Assembly (NCBI GenBank): GCA_026997055.1
Contig: JALWJU010000370.1
Span: forward strand, 6,314 to 14,192
Source of the DNA: Paracoccaceae bacterium
GTDB taxonomy: Bacteria; Pseudomonadota; Alphaproteobacteria; Rhodobacterales; Rhodobacteraceae
Length of the DNA: 7,879 nucleotides
Direction of reading: 5' to 3'
Of the stretch, positions 1 to 7,020 are shown in pieces. A program made the position numbers and the translations under genes. The notes below the pieces were generated by a model. That model was not told the origin of the DNA. It saw only the letters and a program-made list of their open reading frames with translations, and searched no databases. Position 1 is the first letter of the stretch; every line of letters begins with the position of its first letter.

Positions 1-39
1 GCGGGCCTCATCGGTGCCGCGGCCGGGAAAGCTTCGTGA
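1..39 (+). CDS. Possible 3' end of an upstream gene (partial)
   Basis: Frame 1 from the first base reads AGLIGAAAGKAS and ends at TGA (37-39). Most codons end in G or C, as in the genes around it, and nothing else explains these bases, so this may be the tail of a plus-strand gene that begins outside the window. Twelve residues are too few to name a product. The Ala/Gly-rich end would suit a membrane or small structural protein, but that is only a guess. The large inverted repeat at 76-100 lies just downstream, where a transcript end would be expected. Confidence 0.35.
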   Translation, partial: AGLIGAAAGKAS

Positions 40-75
40 AAGATCCTGCGATTCGAGGGCCGCACTGCGCGCGGT

Positions 76-100
76 CCCGATTTTTCGCAGAAAAATCGGG
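76..100. repeat. Perfect 10-bp inverted repeat with 5-nt loop
   Basis: The arms CCCGATTTTT (76-85) and AAAAATCGGG (91-100) are perfect reverse complements around the loop CGCAG. A GT wobble at 75/101 can extend the stem. The T-run lies inside the stem and not after it, so this is not a classic intrinsic terminator on either strand. It could still end or protect the transcript of the gene that may stop at 39, or be one copy of a dispersed palindromic repeat. Confidence 0.7.
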
Positions 101-177
101 GTCGGGGCGAAAGAGCGGTATTGCCGCATGGCATTTCCGCCAGGGCGCGGAGGGCGCTTTGCGGCTTTCGGGATGCG

Positions 178-192
178 TTAACCATGTTTTAA
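178..192. promoter_or_regulatory. CtrA-like box, TTAA-N7-TTAA
   Basis: TTAA at 178-181, seven bases, then TTAA at 189-192 is an exact match to the full CtrA recognition site known in alphaproteobacteria. It lies in the non-coding stretch about 145 bases before the acyltransferase start at 338, the only complete gene it could serve in this window. TTAA is rare in DNA this GC-rich, so a chance match is less likely than usual. Binding is inferred. The rest of the 40-337 spacer holds the 76-100 palindrome and a weak GGGAC/GTCCC dyad (211-227). I could not place a -35/-10 pair there. Confidence 0.5.
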
Positions 193-337
193 GCCATTTC
201 GCCCAGACTCGGGACAGGTTCGGTCCCAGCGCGGCGGGAGCTTTCGCATCTTGCGCATCCTGGGAAAATTCCGCTGAGGGTTTTCGCGTAGTGCCCGGGA
301 TCTGCCTTGTCTCTTCCTTGCTTTGTCGCAGGCGGAA

Positions 338-1228
338 ATGGAAATTCTCTGGGATCAGGTCGGGCGGGACGAATGGGAGGCGCTGGGCGACAGCCTGCGC
401 GCGCCCATGGCCCAGAGATGGAGCTATGGCGCGGCGCATGAGGCGCTGGGCGGGCAGGTGGTGCGCGGGGTGATCCGCCGGGCCGGCAGGCCGATCGGCC
501 TGTGCCAGGCGCTTTTGCGCCGGTTGCGCCCCGGGCTCGGGATCGCACTCATCAGCAACGGGCCGCTCTGGTTCACCGACAGCCACGAGGAGCGGGCGCA
601 GGCGCTGGCGCTGATCCGGCGCAGCCTGCCCCTCGGGCGTCCGCGCCTGCGCCTGGTCACCCCGGCCGACCCCCTGCCCACGCGCCGCCGGCTGGTGCTG
701 AGCCGCCCGCTCTTCACCTGCCGCCGCGCCCTTCCCGCGCATCGTGAGGAACTGCACGGGAAGTGGCGCAACGCCTTGAGGAAGTCCGAAAGATCCGGGC
801 TGAGCCTGAGCCACCGGCAGGCCCGGGAGCGGGAGCTTCTGGCACTGCTGCAGGACGATCTGCGCCAGCAGGCGGCGCGGGGGTATCGTGCCTTGCCCGC
901 GGCTTTCACCCTGGCCTGGCAGGCCGGTGCGGCGCAGGAGCTGCGCCTGTTCGCCGCCCGCCGGCGGGGGGAGGTTCATGCCCGCGCCCTGGTGCTGCGC
1001 CATGGCAACACCGCCACCTATCACATCGCACATAGCAGCGAGGCCGGGCGCAGGAGCGGGGCGGCGCGGCTGGTGCTGTGGCATATCTTCGGGGAGCTGG
1101 CGCGCGCGGGGGTAGAGGAGATCGACCTCGGGCGGATCGACCGCGCAAGGGCGCCTGGGCTGGCCCGTTTCAAACTGGGCAGCGGGGCGCGGCTGCAGCG
1201 GCTGGGGCCCACGGCGCTGCTGCTGTGA
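338..1228 (+). CDS. FemAB/GNAT-like N-acyltransferase (BioF2-like, Acetyltransf_6 type)
   Basis: This 296-aa protein has the look of the FemAB-like branch of the GNAT superfamily. The central segment around residues 135-155 (LPAHREELHGKWRNALRKSE) matches the basic linker typical of this group. The C-terminal half (about 205-285) carries the usual features: LFAARR, ALVLRHGNTATYHIAHSS, a helix at LVLWHIFGELARAG, EIDLGRID and ARFKLGSG. Such proteins use acyl-CoA or aminoacyl-tRNA donors, but the substrate cannot be read here. No signal peptide or membrane segment is visible, so it is probably cytoplasmic. ATG 338 is chosen over the in-frame TTG at 323. The ribosome-binding site is weak (AGGCGG close to the ATG). 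The gene is convergent with coaD, 35 bases apart, with no T-tailed terminator between them. A CtrA-like box lies upstream. The general class is fairly sure, the specific role unknown. Confidence 0.8.
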   Translation: MEILWDQVGRDEWEALGDSLRAPMAQRWSYGAAHEALGGQVVRGVIRRAGRPIGLCQALLRRLRPGLGIALISNGPLWFTDSHEERAQALALIRRSLPLGRPRLRLVTPADPLPTRRRLVLSRPLFTCRRALPAHREELHGKWRNALRKSERSGLSLSHRQARERELLALLQDDLRQQAARGYRALPAAFTLAWQAGAAQELRLFAARRRGEVHARALVLRHGNTATYHIAHSSEAGRRSGAARLVLWHIFGELARAGVEEIDLGRIDRARAPGLARFKLGSGARLQRLGPTALLL

Positions 1229-1263
1229 TCTGCCCGGAGCGGTACGGGGCGCGGCGGCCAGGC

Positions 1264-1755
1264 TCAGGAGAATTTCGCCAGCAGCGCCTCGCGGACTCCG
1301 CCGGGCACGAAGGAGGAGATGTCGCCGCCCAGCCGGGCGATTTCCTTGACCAGTTTCGAGGCGATCGCCTGATGGCGGGCCTCGGCCATGAGAAACACGG
1401 TCTCGACCGTGTCGTCCATGGCCCGGTTCATGCCGACCATCTGGTACTCGTATTCGAAATCCGCCACCGCGCGCAGGCCGCGGATGATGATCTGGGCGCC
1501 CACGTCGCGGGCGCAGTCGATCAGCAGGTTTTCGAACGGATGGGCGACGATTTCGGTGCCGCACCGGGCGGCGAGGCCGGCGCATTGGGCCTCGACCATG
1601 GCCACGCGCTCCTCGAGCGAAAACAGCGGGCCCTTGTCGCGATTCACCGCCACCCCGATCACCAGCCGGTCCACCAGCGCCGTGGCACGGCGGATGATGT
1701 CGAGATGACCCAGCGTGATCGGATCGAAGGTGCCGGGATAGAGGCCAATGCGCAT
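1264..1755 (-). CDS. coaD: Phosphopantetheine adenylyltransferase
   Basis: CoaD transfers AMP from ATP to 4'-phosphopantetheine, giving dephospho-CoA in the penultimate step of coenzyme A synthesis in the cytosol; the family is usually hexameric. The 163-aa length is normal. Residues 7-21 read PGTFDPITLGHLDII, containing the nucleotidyltransferase TxGH motif (T14, H17). RGLRAVADFEYEYQM (92-106) and IASKLVKEIA (131-140) are the conserved substrate and ATP sites, followed by ISSFVP. The start at 1755 gives the family N-terminus MRIGLYPG and has an excellent Shine-Dalgarno. An in-frame start at 1782 would add nine unneeded residues. The gene stands alone, convergent with the acyltransferase and 157 bases from the CBS gene on the same strand. 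Its product feeds the CoA-thioester metabolism of the valine genes in general, but no specific link is implied. Confidence 0.97.
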   Translation of the reverse strand: MRIGLYPGTFDPITLGHLDIIRRATALVDRLVIGVAVNRDKGPLFSLEERVAMVEAQCAGLAARCGTEIVAHPFENLLIDCARDVGAQIIIRGLRAVADFEYEYQMVGMNRAMDDTVETVFLMAEARHQAIASKLVKEIARLGGDISSFVPGGVREALLAKFS

Positions 1756-1760
1756 GTTCG

Positions 1761-1769
1761 TCCCTCCTT
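1761..1769 (-). promoter_or_regulatory. Strong ribosome binding site of coaD
   Basis: On the minus strand this reads AAGGAGGGA, five bases before the ATG at 1755. It is close to the ideal anti-16S sequence and fixes the coaD start. Confidence 0.85.
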
Positions 1770-1887
1770 GCTCCGGGCGCACGCTGGCATCATTGCGGCG
1801 GCAAAAGCAAGGATTTTCCGCGTTGCGGCATGGGGAGACGCAGCGGCACCGTGCCCGGCACCCCGGGTGCGGCGGGTCGGATTGCCC

Positions 1888-1907
1888 GGCGCCGCCGGGT
1901 CGGCGCC
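1888..1907 (-). terminator. GC-rich hairpin after the CBS-domain gene
   Basis: GGCGCCG (1888-1894) and CGGCGCC (1901-1907) pair perfectly around the loop CCGGGT, six bases past the CBS gene stop at 1913 in the direction of transcription. No T-run follows on the minus strand, so it is at best an imperfect terminator or a 3'-end stabilising stem. A second small GC-rich dyad occurs near 1857-1870. Confidence 0.35.
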
Positions 1908-1912
1908 CCCGC

Positions 1913-2347
1913 TCAGTGGCCCATGATCATGCCTTGCAGGGCGCTGTTTTCATGGGCCAGTTCGTCGAGCCGGGCCTTGACAACGTCGCCGATCGAGATC
2001 ACCCCGATCATGGTTTCGCCCTCCATCACCGGCATGTGGCGAAAGCGCCCCTCGGTCATGCGCCCGAGCACCTCGTCGGCGGTGCAATTGGCGTCGCAGG
2101 TGATCAGATCGCTGGTCATCAGCTCGCTGACCCGGTCGCGCAGGCAGGCCGGGCCGCGCCGGCCCAGTTCGCGCACGATGTCGCGCTCCGAGAGGATGCC
2201 CTCGGGCATGGTCCCGTCGGACGACACGATCAGCGCGCCGATGCGCTTTTCCGACAGCAGGCCGGCGGCGTCGCCAATGCTGGTATCGGGCGCGATGGTG
2301 AACACCCCTCCCACCGGCTTGCTCCTGAGTATCTGGCTGACGAGCAT
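1913..2347 (-). CDS. Stand-alone two-CBS-domain protein
   Basis: The 144-aa protein consists almost wholly of a tandem CBS pair (Bateman module). The first repeat covers about residues 5-62 and ends in GILSERDIVREL (50-61). The second covers about 75-130 and ends in MIGVISIGDVVKARL (113-127). In each, the final G-[IV]-[LI]-S-x-x-D signature is intact; the Asp normally contacts a nucleotide ribose. Such modules bind AMP, ATP, S-adenosylmethionine or similar ligands and act as energy or redox sensors. No fused catalytic domain is present, so its target cannot be named. Start 2347 has GGGAGG nearby as ribosome-binding site. It lies 93 bases downstream of the LysR gene on the same strand. A TTGACA at 2411-2406 (minus strand) could be a -35 element of its own promoter, but no good -10 was found. 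Ligand and partner are unknown. Confidence 0.93.
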   Translation of the reverse strand: MLVSQILRSKPVGGVFTIAPDTSIGDAAGLLSEKRIGALIVSSDGTMPEGILSERDIVRELGRRGPACLRDRVSELMTSDLITCDANCTADEVLGRMTEGRFRHMPVMEGETMIGVISIGDVVKARLDELAHENSALQGMIMGH

Positions 2348-2440
2348 GAGGCCCTCCCGTTCTGGCAGTGGTCCTGCCCCTACCCTCGCCCGCCCTGCGA
2401 CATTCTGTCAAGCCCGCCTGTCGCCTGTCCCGGCCTCCCT

Positions 2441-3355
2441 TCAGGCCATCCGCCGGGCCAGTTCTTCCAGCCGCGCCACCTCGGCGCGAATCCCGGCGAC
2501 CAGTTCGCGCGCGACCAGCGACAGGCGCTCCACCCGCTGGTCGGCGGCGTGACGCAGCAGATAGAAGGCGCGCGTCAGGCTGACTTCGCCCGCCAGCACC
2601 CGGACAAGCTCCGGGGCGAAGGGCAGGATGAAATCGTGGGTGATGCCGACGCCCCCCGCGTGGCGCAGATAGCCAAGCTGCACCGCCACCAGGTTGGAGG
2701 CCAGCGCCACCCGTTCGAGGCCCAGTTCGGTGAGGAAGTCGAGCTCCGGGTAGAAGATCATGTCCTGGATGTAGCCCACCAGGGGATGCGCCTTCAGATC
2801 GTCCAGGGATTTGATCTCGGGGTGTTTTTTCAGGTAGTCGCGACAGGCGGCGAAGTGCAGGTGGTAGTCGGTGATCTTCTCGACCAGCACGCGGCCGGTC
2901 TGGGGCGGCGATACGGTAATGGCCATGTCGGCCTCGCGCTTGGACAGGTTGATCACCCGCGGCAGCGCCACGATCTGCAACTCCAGTTCCGGGTGGCGGC
3001 GCGAAATCGCGGCGCAGACCTGGGGCAGGACGTAGGAGGCGCAGCCATCGGTGGCGCCGATGCGCACCTGACCGGCAAGCCGCCCGCCGCCGCGCTCGAG
3101 CGCATCGAGCCCCTCGTTCACCGCCTGTTCGGCGCGCTCCGCATGGGCCAGAAGCCGCTCGCCGGCCCCATTGAGCGCATAGCCCCGTGGGGATTTCGCA
3201 AAGAGCGGCTGGCCCAGCGCCTCTTCGAGCCGGGCCACATGGCGGCCCACCGTGGCGGCGTCGCATTTCAGCTGGCGCGCCGCGGCCGACAGGCTCTCGC
3301 CCCGCGCCACGGCGAGAAAGACGCGCAAATCGTCCCAATCCGGCCGGTCGGACAT
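2441..3355 (-). CDS. LysR-type transcriptional regulator, divergent from mmsA
   Basis: The 304-aa length is typical of the LysR family. Residues 7-65 form the winged helix-turn-helix (WDDLRVFLAVARGESLSAAA, then VGRHVARLEEALGQPLFAKSPRGY). A linker helix follows, and from about residue 95 the periplasmic-binding-protein-like effector domain begins with GQVRIGATDG. An unusual detail is CDAATVGRHV, where many LysR proteins have xSQPAVSxxI; this places it in the subgroup with T-V-[GS]-R-[HR]. Start 3355 is preferred because GGGGG lies just before it. ATG 3367 is in frame and would add four residues. The gene is divergent from mmsA, the usual arrangement for a LysR protein controlling its neighbour and itself, so a role in valine or propionyl-CoA metabolism is likely but inferred. 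It is not the AraC-type MmsR of Pseudomonas. Confidence 0.92.
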   Translation of the reverse strand: MSDRPDWDDLRVFLAVARGESLSAAARQLKCDAATVGRHVARLEEALGQPLFAKSPRGYALNGAGERLLAHAERAEQAVNEGLDALERGGGRLAGQVRIGATDGCASYVLPQVCAAISRRHPELELQIVALPRVINLSKREADMAITVSPPQTGRVLVEKITDYHLHFAACRDYLKKHPEIKSLDDLKAHPLVGYIQDMIFYPELDFLTELGLERVALASNLVAVQLGYLRHAGGVGITHDFILPFAPELVRVLAGEVSLTRAFYLLRHAADQRVERLSLVARELVAGIRAEVARLEELARRMA

Positions 3356-3370
3356 GGGCACCCCCATACC

Positions 3371-3426
3371 TGCATTATTGCAAAACCTCTTTGAGACACT
3401 GCCCCTTTTCCCGGCAAAAATGCAAG
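3371..3426. promoter_or_regulatory. LysR-mmsA divergent control region with paired TGCA motifs
   Basis: Between the divergent starts are two similar elements: TGCATTATTGCAAAA (3371-3385) and GGCAAAAATGCAAG (3413-3426). In both, two GC cores lie eight bases apart. TGCATTATTGCA is itself a TGCA-N4-TGCA dyad. Read on the minus strand, the first is TTTTGCA-N5-GCA, a pattern that recurs before the 140-aa gene. The stretch is AT-rich compared with its surroundings. Regulator binding and overlap with both promoters are inferred, and clear -35/-10 boxes could not be assigned. Confidence 0.5.
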
Positions 3427-3458
3427 TCTATCCTGCCCGCGAGCTGAATGGACCTGAC

Positions 3459-3465
3459 GGGAGAG
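3459..3465 (+). promoter_or_regulatory. Ribosome binding site deciding the mmsA start
   Basis: GGGAGAG lies seven to eight bases before ATG 3472. The alternative in-frame ATG at 3448 has no comparable site, so 3472 is taken as the start. Confidence 0.7.
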
Positions 3466-3471
3466 ACAGAC

Positions 3472-4971
<1,500 letters not shown>

Positions 4972-4995
4972 CCGCCTCCCCCTCCCGCATACCGG

Positions 4996-5027
4996 ACGCC
5001 CCGCCCCCGGCGGGGCGTTTTCATTTT
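4996..5027 (+). terminator. Intrinsic terminator of mmsA
   Basis: ACGCCCCGCC (4996-5005) and GGCGGGGCGT (5009-5018) form a perfect 10-bp stem with a CCC loop. The T-rich tail TTTCATTTT (5019-5027) follows. It lies 25 bases after the mmsA stop. Its tail runs directly into the TTTTGCAAAA palindrome that starts the control region of the next gene. Confidence 0.92.
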
Positions 5028-5054
5028 GCAAAACCGCATTAAGCTTTATATCTA
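5024..5054 (+). promoter_or_regulatory. Putative promoter/operator of the 140-aa gene
   Basis: TTTTGCAAAA (5024-5033) is a perfect 10-bp palindrome. With the bases after it, it reads TTTTGCA-N5-GCA, the same pattern as in the LysR-mmsA region. TTGCAA (5026-5031) could also serve as a -35 element, followed after 17 bases by TATCTA (5049-5054), a modest -10. A start about 95 bases before ATG 5158 would result. A regulator bound at the palindrome would then cover the -35 site. This is inference from sequence alone. Confidence 0.4.
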
Positions 5055-5157
5055 TTGCCACAGGCGCCAAGCCCCGCTAGCGTCCCGGCCTGCGATCGGG
5101 AGAGGTGATTCCGCCGCTTCCAGGCGTAACGGCGTAGCGGCATAAGAGGGTGTAGTC

Positions 5158-5580
5158 ATGGCCGGTCTCTTCAGGATATTTCCCGAGCACAACCTGGTCT
5201 ATGTGCGCTATTCCGGTCTGGCCACGATCGCCGACTACATGAAGGTGGTCCAGGAATACCCCCGGCACCCCGATTTCGACCTGCACCGGATCAATCTGAT
5301 CGACCTGCGCTTCCTCGAGGATTTCGAGCGCGACTATGCTTCCGTGCTCAAGCTGCAGGCGCATACCGCCGAATTCGCCCTCTCCGCCCGGGCCGATATC
5401 CTGTCGATCACCGTTGCCCCGACGCCGGTCGCCCAGGAGGTCTCCAAGCTGGTCATGCGCTCCTGGGAGGGGCTGGACACGCCGGTGGTGCGACGCATCG
5501 TGCCGACCATGGAAGAGGCCAGCACCCTGATCGGCATGGATATCGAAACCCTCGAAGCCCTGATCAGACAGATCGCCTGA
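5158..5580 (+). CDS. Conserved-looking 140-aa protein of unknown function
   Basis: I do not recognise this gene with certainty. It has a good ribosome-binding site (AAGAGGG, eight bases before the ATG) and codon use like its neighbours, so it is very likely real. The protein alternates strands and amphipathic helices: a strand at NLVYVRYSG (12-20), a helix at IADYMKVVQEY, a strand at HRINLIDLR (43-51), a helix at ASVLKLQAHTAEF, a strand at ILSITVAP (81-88), then helices to the end. This order resembles the small SpoIIAA/STAS-like alpha-beta proteins, but that is a fold-level guess. There is no signal peptide, membrane segment or catalytic motif. A 95-base leader and a TTGCAAAA element precede it. 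The YbdK-type ligase gene follows after 179 bases without a clear terminator, so the two may share a transcript. Confidence 0.8.
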   Translation: MAGLFRIFPEHNLVYVRYSGLATIADYMKVVQEYPRHPDFDLHRINLIDLRFLEDFERDYASVLKLQAHTAEFALSARADILSITVAPTPVAQEVSKLVMRSWEGLDTPVVRRIVPTMEEASTLIGMDIETLEALIRQIA

Positions 5581-5643
5581 ACCCGCACCGGGACCGGAAG
5601 CGCAGCCAGCCCGCCCCGGCGGCCCGCATACAGGGCGCGTCCC

Positions 5644-5693
5644 GCGGCACGAAGCGGTATGAAGCGGCACGAAGCGGTACGAAACCGCCGAAA
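5644..5693. repeat. Tandem 10-bp repeat, four copies plus a degenerate fifth
   Basis: Four adjacent decamers fit GCGGYAYGAA: GCGGCACGAA (5644), GCGGTATGAA (5654), GCGGCACGAA (5664), GCGGTACGAA (5674). A diverged unit, ACCGCCGAAA (5684-5693), follows. Copies 1 and 3 are identical, so the array may also be seen as two 20-bp units. GCGGT (5674-5678) and ACCGC (5684-5688) can form a small stem with loop ACGAA. The ten-base period is close to one DNA turn, which would place a bound protein on one face. The remainder of the 5581-5759 gap shows GC-rich sequence with no T-tailed terminator. Confidence 0.8.
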
Positions 5694-5759
5694 GCCCCCA
5701 CAAAACCCTTGCCAGAAAGAGGATTCCCTGCAACCCTCGGCCTTTTGAAGGGGGCAGAC

Positions 5760-6893
5760 ATGGCCAGCCACATTCCCGCTTTCAGCCTCGGTATCGAAGA
5801 AGAATACCTCCTGGTCGATCGCGACAGCTGCGAGCTGGCCGAGGCTCCCGAAGGGCTGATGGAAGCCTGCCAGAGCGAGCTCGAGGGCCAGGTAAGCCCG
5901 GAATTCCTGCAATGTCAGATCGAGACCGGCACCCGCGTCTGCGCCGACATCGCCGAGGCGCGCGAAGACCTGCGCCGCCTGCGCGCCAGCGTCGCCCGCC
6001 ACGCGGCGCGCTACAACCTCGCCCCGATCGCCGCCGCCTGCCACCCCTTTGCCGACTGGAAGGACCAGCACCACACCGACAAGGACCGCTACAACGCGCT
6101 TTCGCGCGACCTCGCCGGGGTGGTGCGCCGGCTGCTCATCTGCGGGATGCATGTGCATGTGGGCATCGACGATGCCGATACACGTATCGACATGGTGAAC
6201 CAGCTTGCCTATTTCCTGCCGCACCTGCTGGCGCTTTCGGCCTCCTCCCCCTTCTGGCAGGGCGAGGATACGGGGCTGGCGAGCTACCGGCTGACGGTAT
6301 TCGACAACCTGCCGCGCACCGGCCTGCCGCCCCATTTCGCCAGCTGGTCCGAATACGAGCGCTCGGTACGGACCATCGTCGATCTCGGCCTGATCGAGGA
6401 CAGTTCGAAAATCTGGTGGGACCTGCGCCCCTCGGCCCGCTTTCCCACCATCGAGGTGCGCATCTGCGATGTCTCGCCGCGCATGGAGACCGCGCTTTCC
6501 ATCGCCGCGCTGATCCAGTCGCTGACCCGCTTTCTGTGGCGGCTCAAGGCAAGCAACCAGCGCTGGCGGATCTATGACAATTTCCTCGTCGGCGAAAACC
6601 GCTGGCGCGCCCTGCGCTACGGGCCGGGCGCCGGGCTGATCGACTTCGGACGGCGCGAAGTGGTCGGTTTCGCCGAACTTCTCGAAGAGATGATCGAACT
6701 GGTCGGCGAAGACGCCGAGGCGCTGGGATGCCTCGCCGAGGTCGAGAATGCCCGCGCGATCCTTGACCGGGGCATCTCTGCAGAACAGCAGCGCGCGGTC
6801 CTTGCCGATGCCCTGCAGGCCGGCCACAGCCGCGAGGTGGCGCTGAAGAGCGTGGTGCGGAAGCTGATCGAGGATTTCCACGCCGATTTGTAA
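5760..6893 (+). CDS. YbdK-type carboxylate-amine ligase (GCS2 family)
   Basis: The 377-aa protein belongs to glutamate-cysteine ligase family 2, close in length to E. coli YbdK (372 aa). Such enzymes use ATP to join an amine to a carboxylate; YbdK itself has only weak gamma-glutamylcysteine synthetase activity in vitro and its true substrate is unsettled. Visible motifs are GIEEEYLLVD (11-20, metal/ATP-binding glutamates), QIETGT (53-58), GMHVHVGI (129-136) and WWDLRPSARFPTIEVRICDV (219-238). All are intact, so the enzyme should be active. Start 5760 has GAAGGGGG close upstream; an in-frame TTG at 5709 would add 17 unlikely residues. It sits between the 140-aa gene and the acyl-CoA dehydrogenase, with no link to valine catabolism known to me. 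A biosynthetic gshA role is possible but not preferred, since many alphaproteobacteria use another ligase type for glutathione. Confidence 0.93.
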   Translation: MASHIPAFSLGIEEEYLLVDRDSCELAEAPEGLMEACQSELEGQVSPEFLQCQIETGTRVCADIAEAREDLRRLRASVARHAARYNLAPIAAACHPFADWKDQHHTDKDRYNALSRDLAGVVRRLLICGMHVHVGIDDADTRIDMVNQLAYFLPHLLALSASSPFWQGEDTGLASYRLTVFDNLPRTGLPPHFASWSEYERSVRTIVDLGLIEDSSKIWWDLRPSARFPTIEVRICDVSPRMETALSIAALIQSLTRFLWRLKASNQRWRIYDNFLVGENRWRALRYGPGAGLIDFGRREVVGFAELLEEMIELVGEDAEALGCLAEVENARAILDRGISAEQQRAVLADALQAGHSREVALKSVVRKLIEDFHADL

Positions 6894-6916
6894 CCAGACC
6901 GGCAAGAGCCCGGACC

Positions 6917-6946
6917 CCGCCGCACCCGGCGGCACGCAGATATTTT
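6917..6946 (+). terminator. Weak hairpin terminator after the ligase gene
   Basis: CCGCCG (6917-6922) and CGGCGG (6927-6932) pair with a CACC loop, 23 bases after the ligase stop. The T-rich bases (TATTTT, 6941-6946) come eight bases after the stem instead of directly, so termination is probably partial. Read-through into the acyl-CoA dehydrogenase gene is possible. Confidence 0.4.
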
Positions 6947-6949
6947 CGG

Positions 6950-6968
6950 CTTGCAAAATTTCTGCAAG
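6950..6968. promoter_or_regulatory. 19-bp operator-like dyad before the acyl-CoA dehydrogenase
   Basis: CTTGCAAAATTTCTGCAAG is an imperfect palindrome with perfect outer arms CTTGCA and TGCAAG around seven bases. Only one inner pair and the centre break the symmetry. It ends 52 bases before ATG 7021, in an AT-rich stretch where the promoter is expected. Its first half contains TTGCAAAA, shared with the control regions of mmsA and the 140-aa gene. Operator function is inferred, and a convincing -10 was not found. Confidence 0.55.
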
Positions 6969-7020
6969 ACTCGCTGACTAAACGGGTGTTCAATTCACCG
7001 CAGTTTCGCAGAGGGCTTCC

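Noticed and set aside
211..227. GGGAC/GTCCC dyad
   Set aside because: A five-base stem with a seven-base loop is expected by chance in GC-rich DNA.
8..1585. Long minus-strand open frame (525 codons)
   Set aside because: It is antisense to the acyltransferase gene and overlaps coaD in another frame. The product is Arg/Pro/Gly-rich low-complexity sequence typical of shadow frames in high-GC DNA.
2406..2411. TTGACA (minus strand) as promoter of the CBS gene
   Set aside because: It is a perfect -35 match, but no acceptable -10 is found at 16-19 bases, so it is not listed as a feature.
1748..3394. Long plus-strand open frame (548 codons) across the CBS and LysR genes
   Set aside because: It is antisense to two well-supported genes, and its His/Gln/Gly-rich product has no recognisable domain.
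5105..5137. Possible leader peptide MIPPLPGVTA (GTG start) before the 140-aa gene
   Set aside because: The GGGAGA before it leaves only about one base of spacing, and no attenuator-like alternative stems were seen.
5091..5150. GGGAGAG-containing leader as a possible glycine riboswitch
   Set aside because: Only the short GGGAGAG string matches; the other conserved glycine riboswitch elements are absent.
5334..6956. Minus-strand open frame (540 codons) opposite the ligase
   Set aside because: It is a shadow of the ligase and the 140-aa gene, without domain motifs or a good ribosome-binding site.
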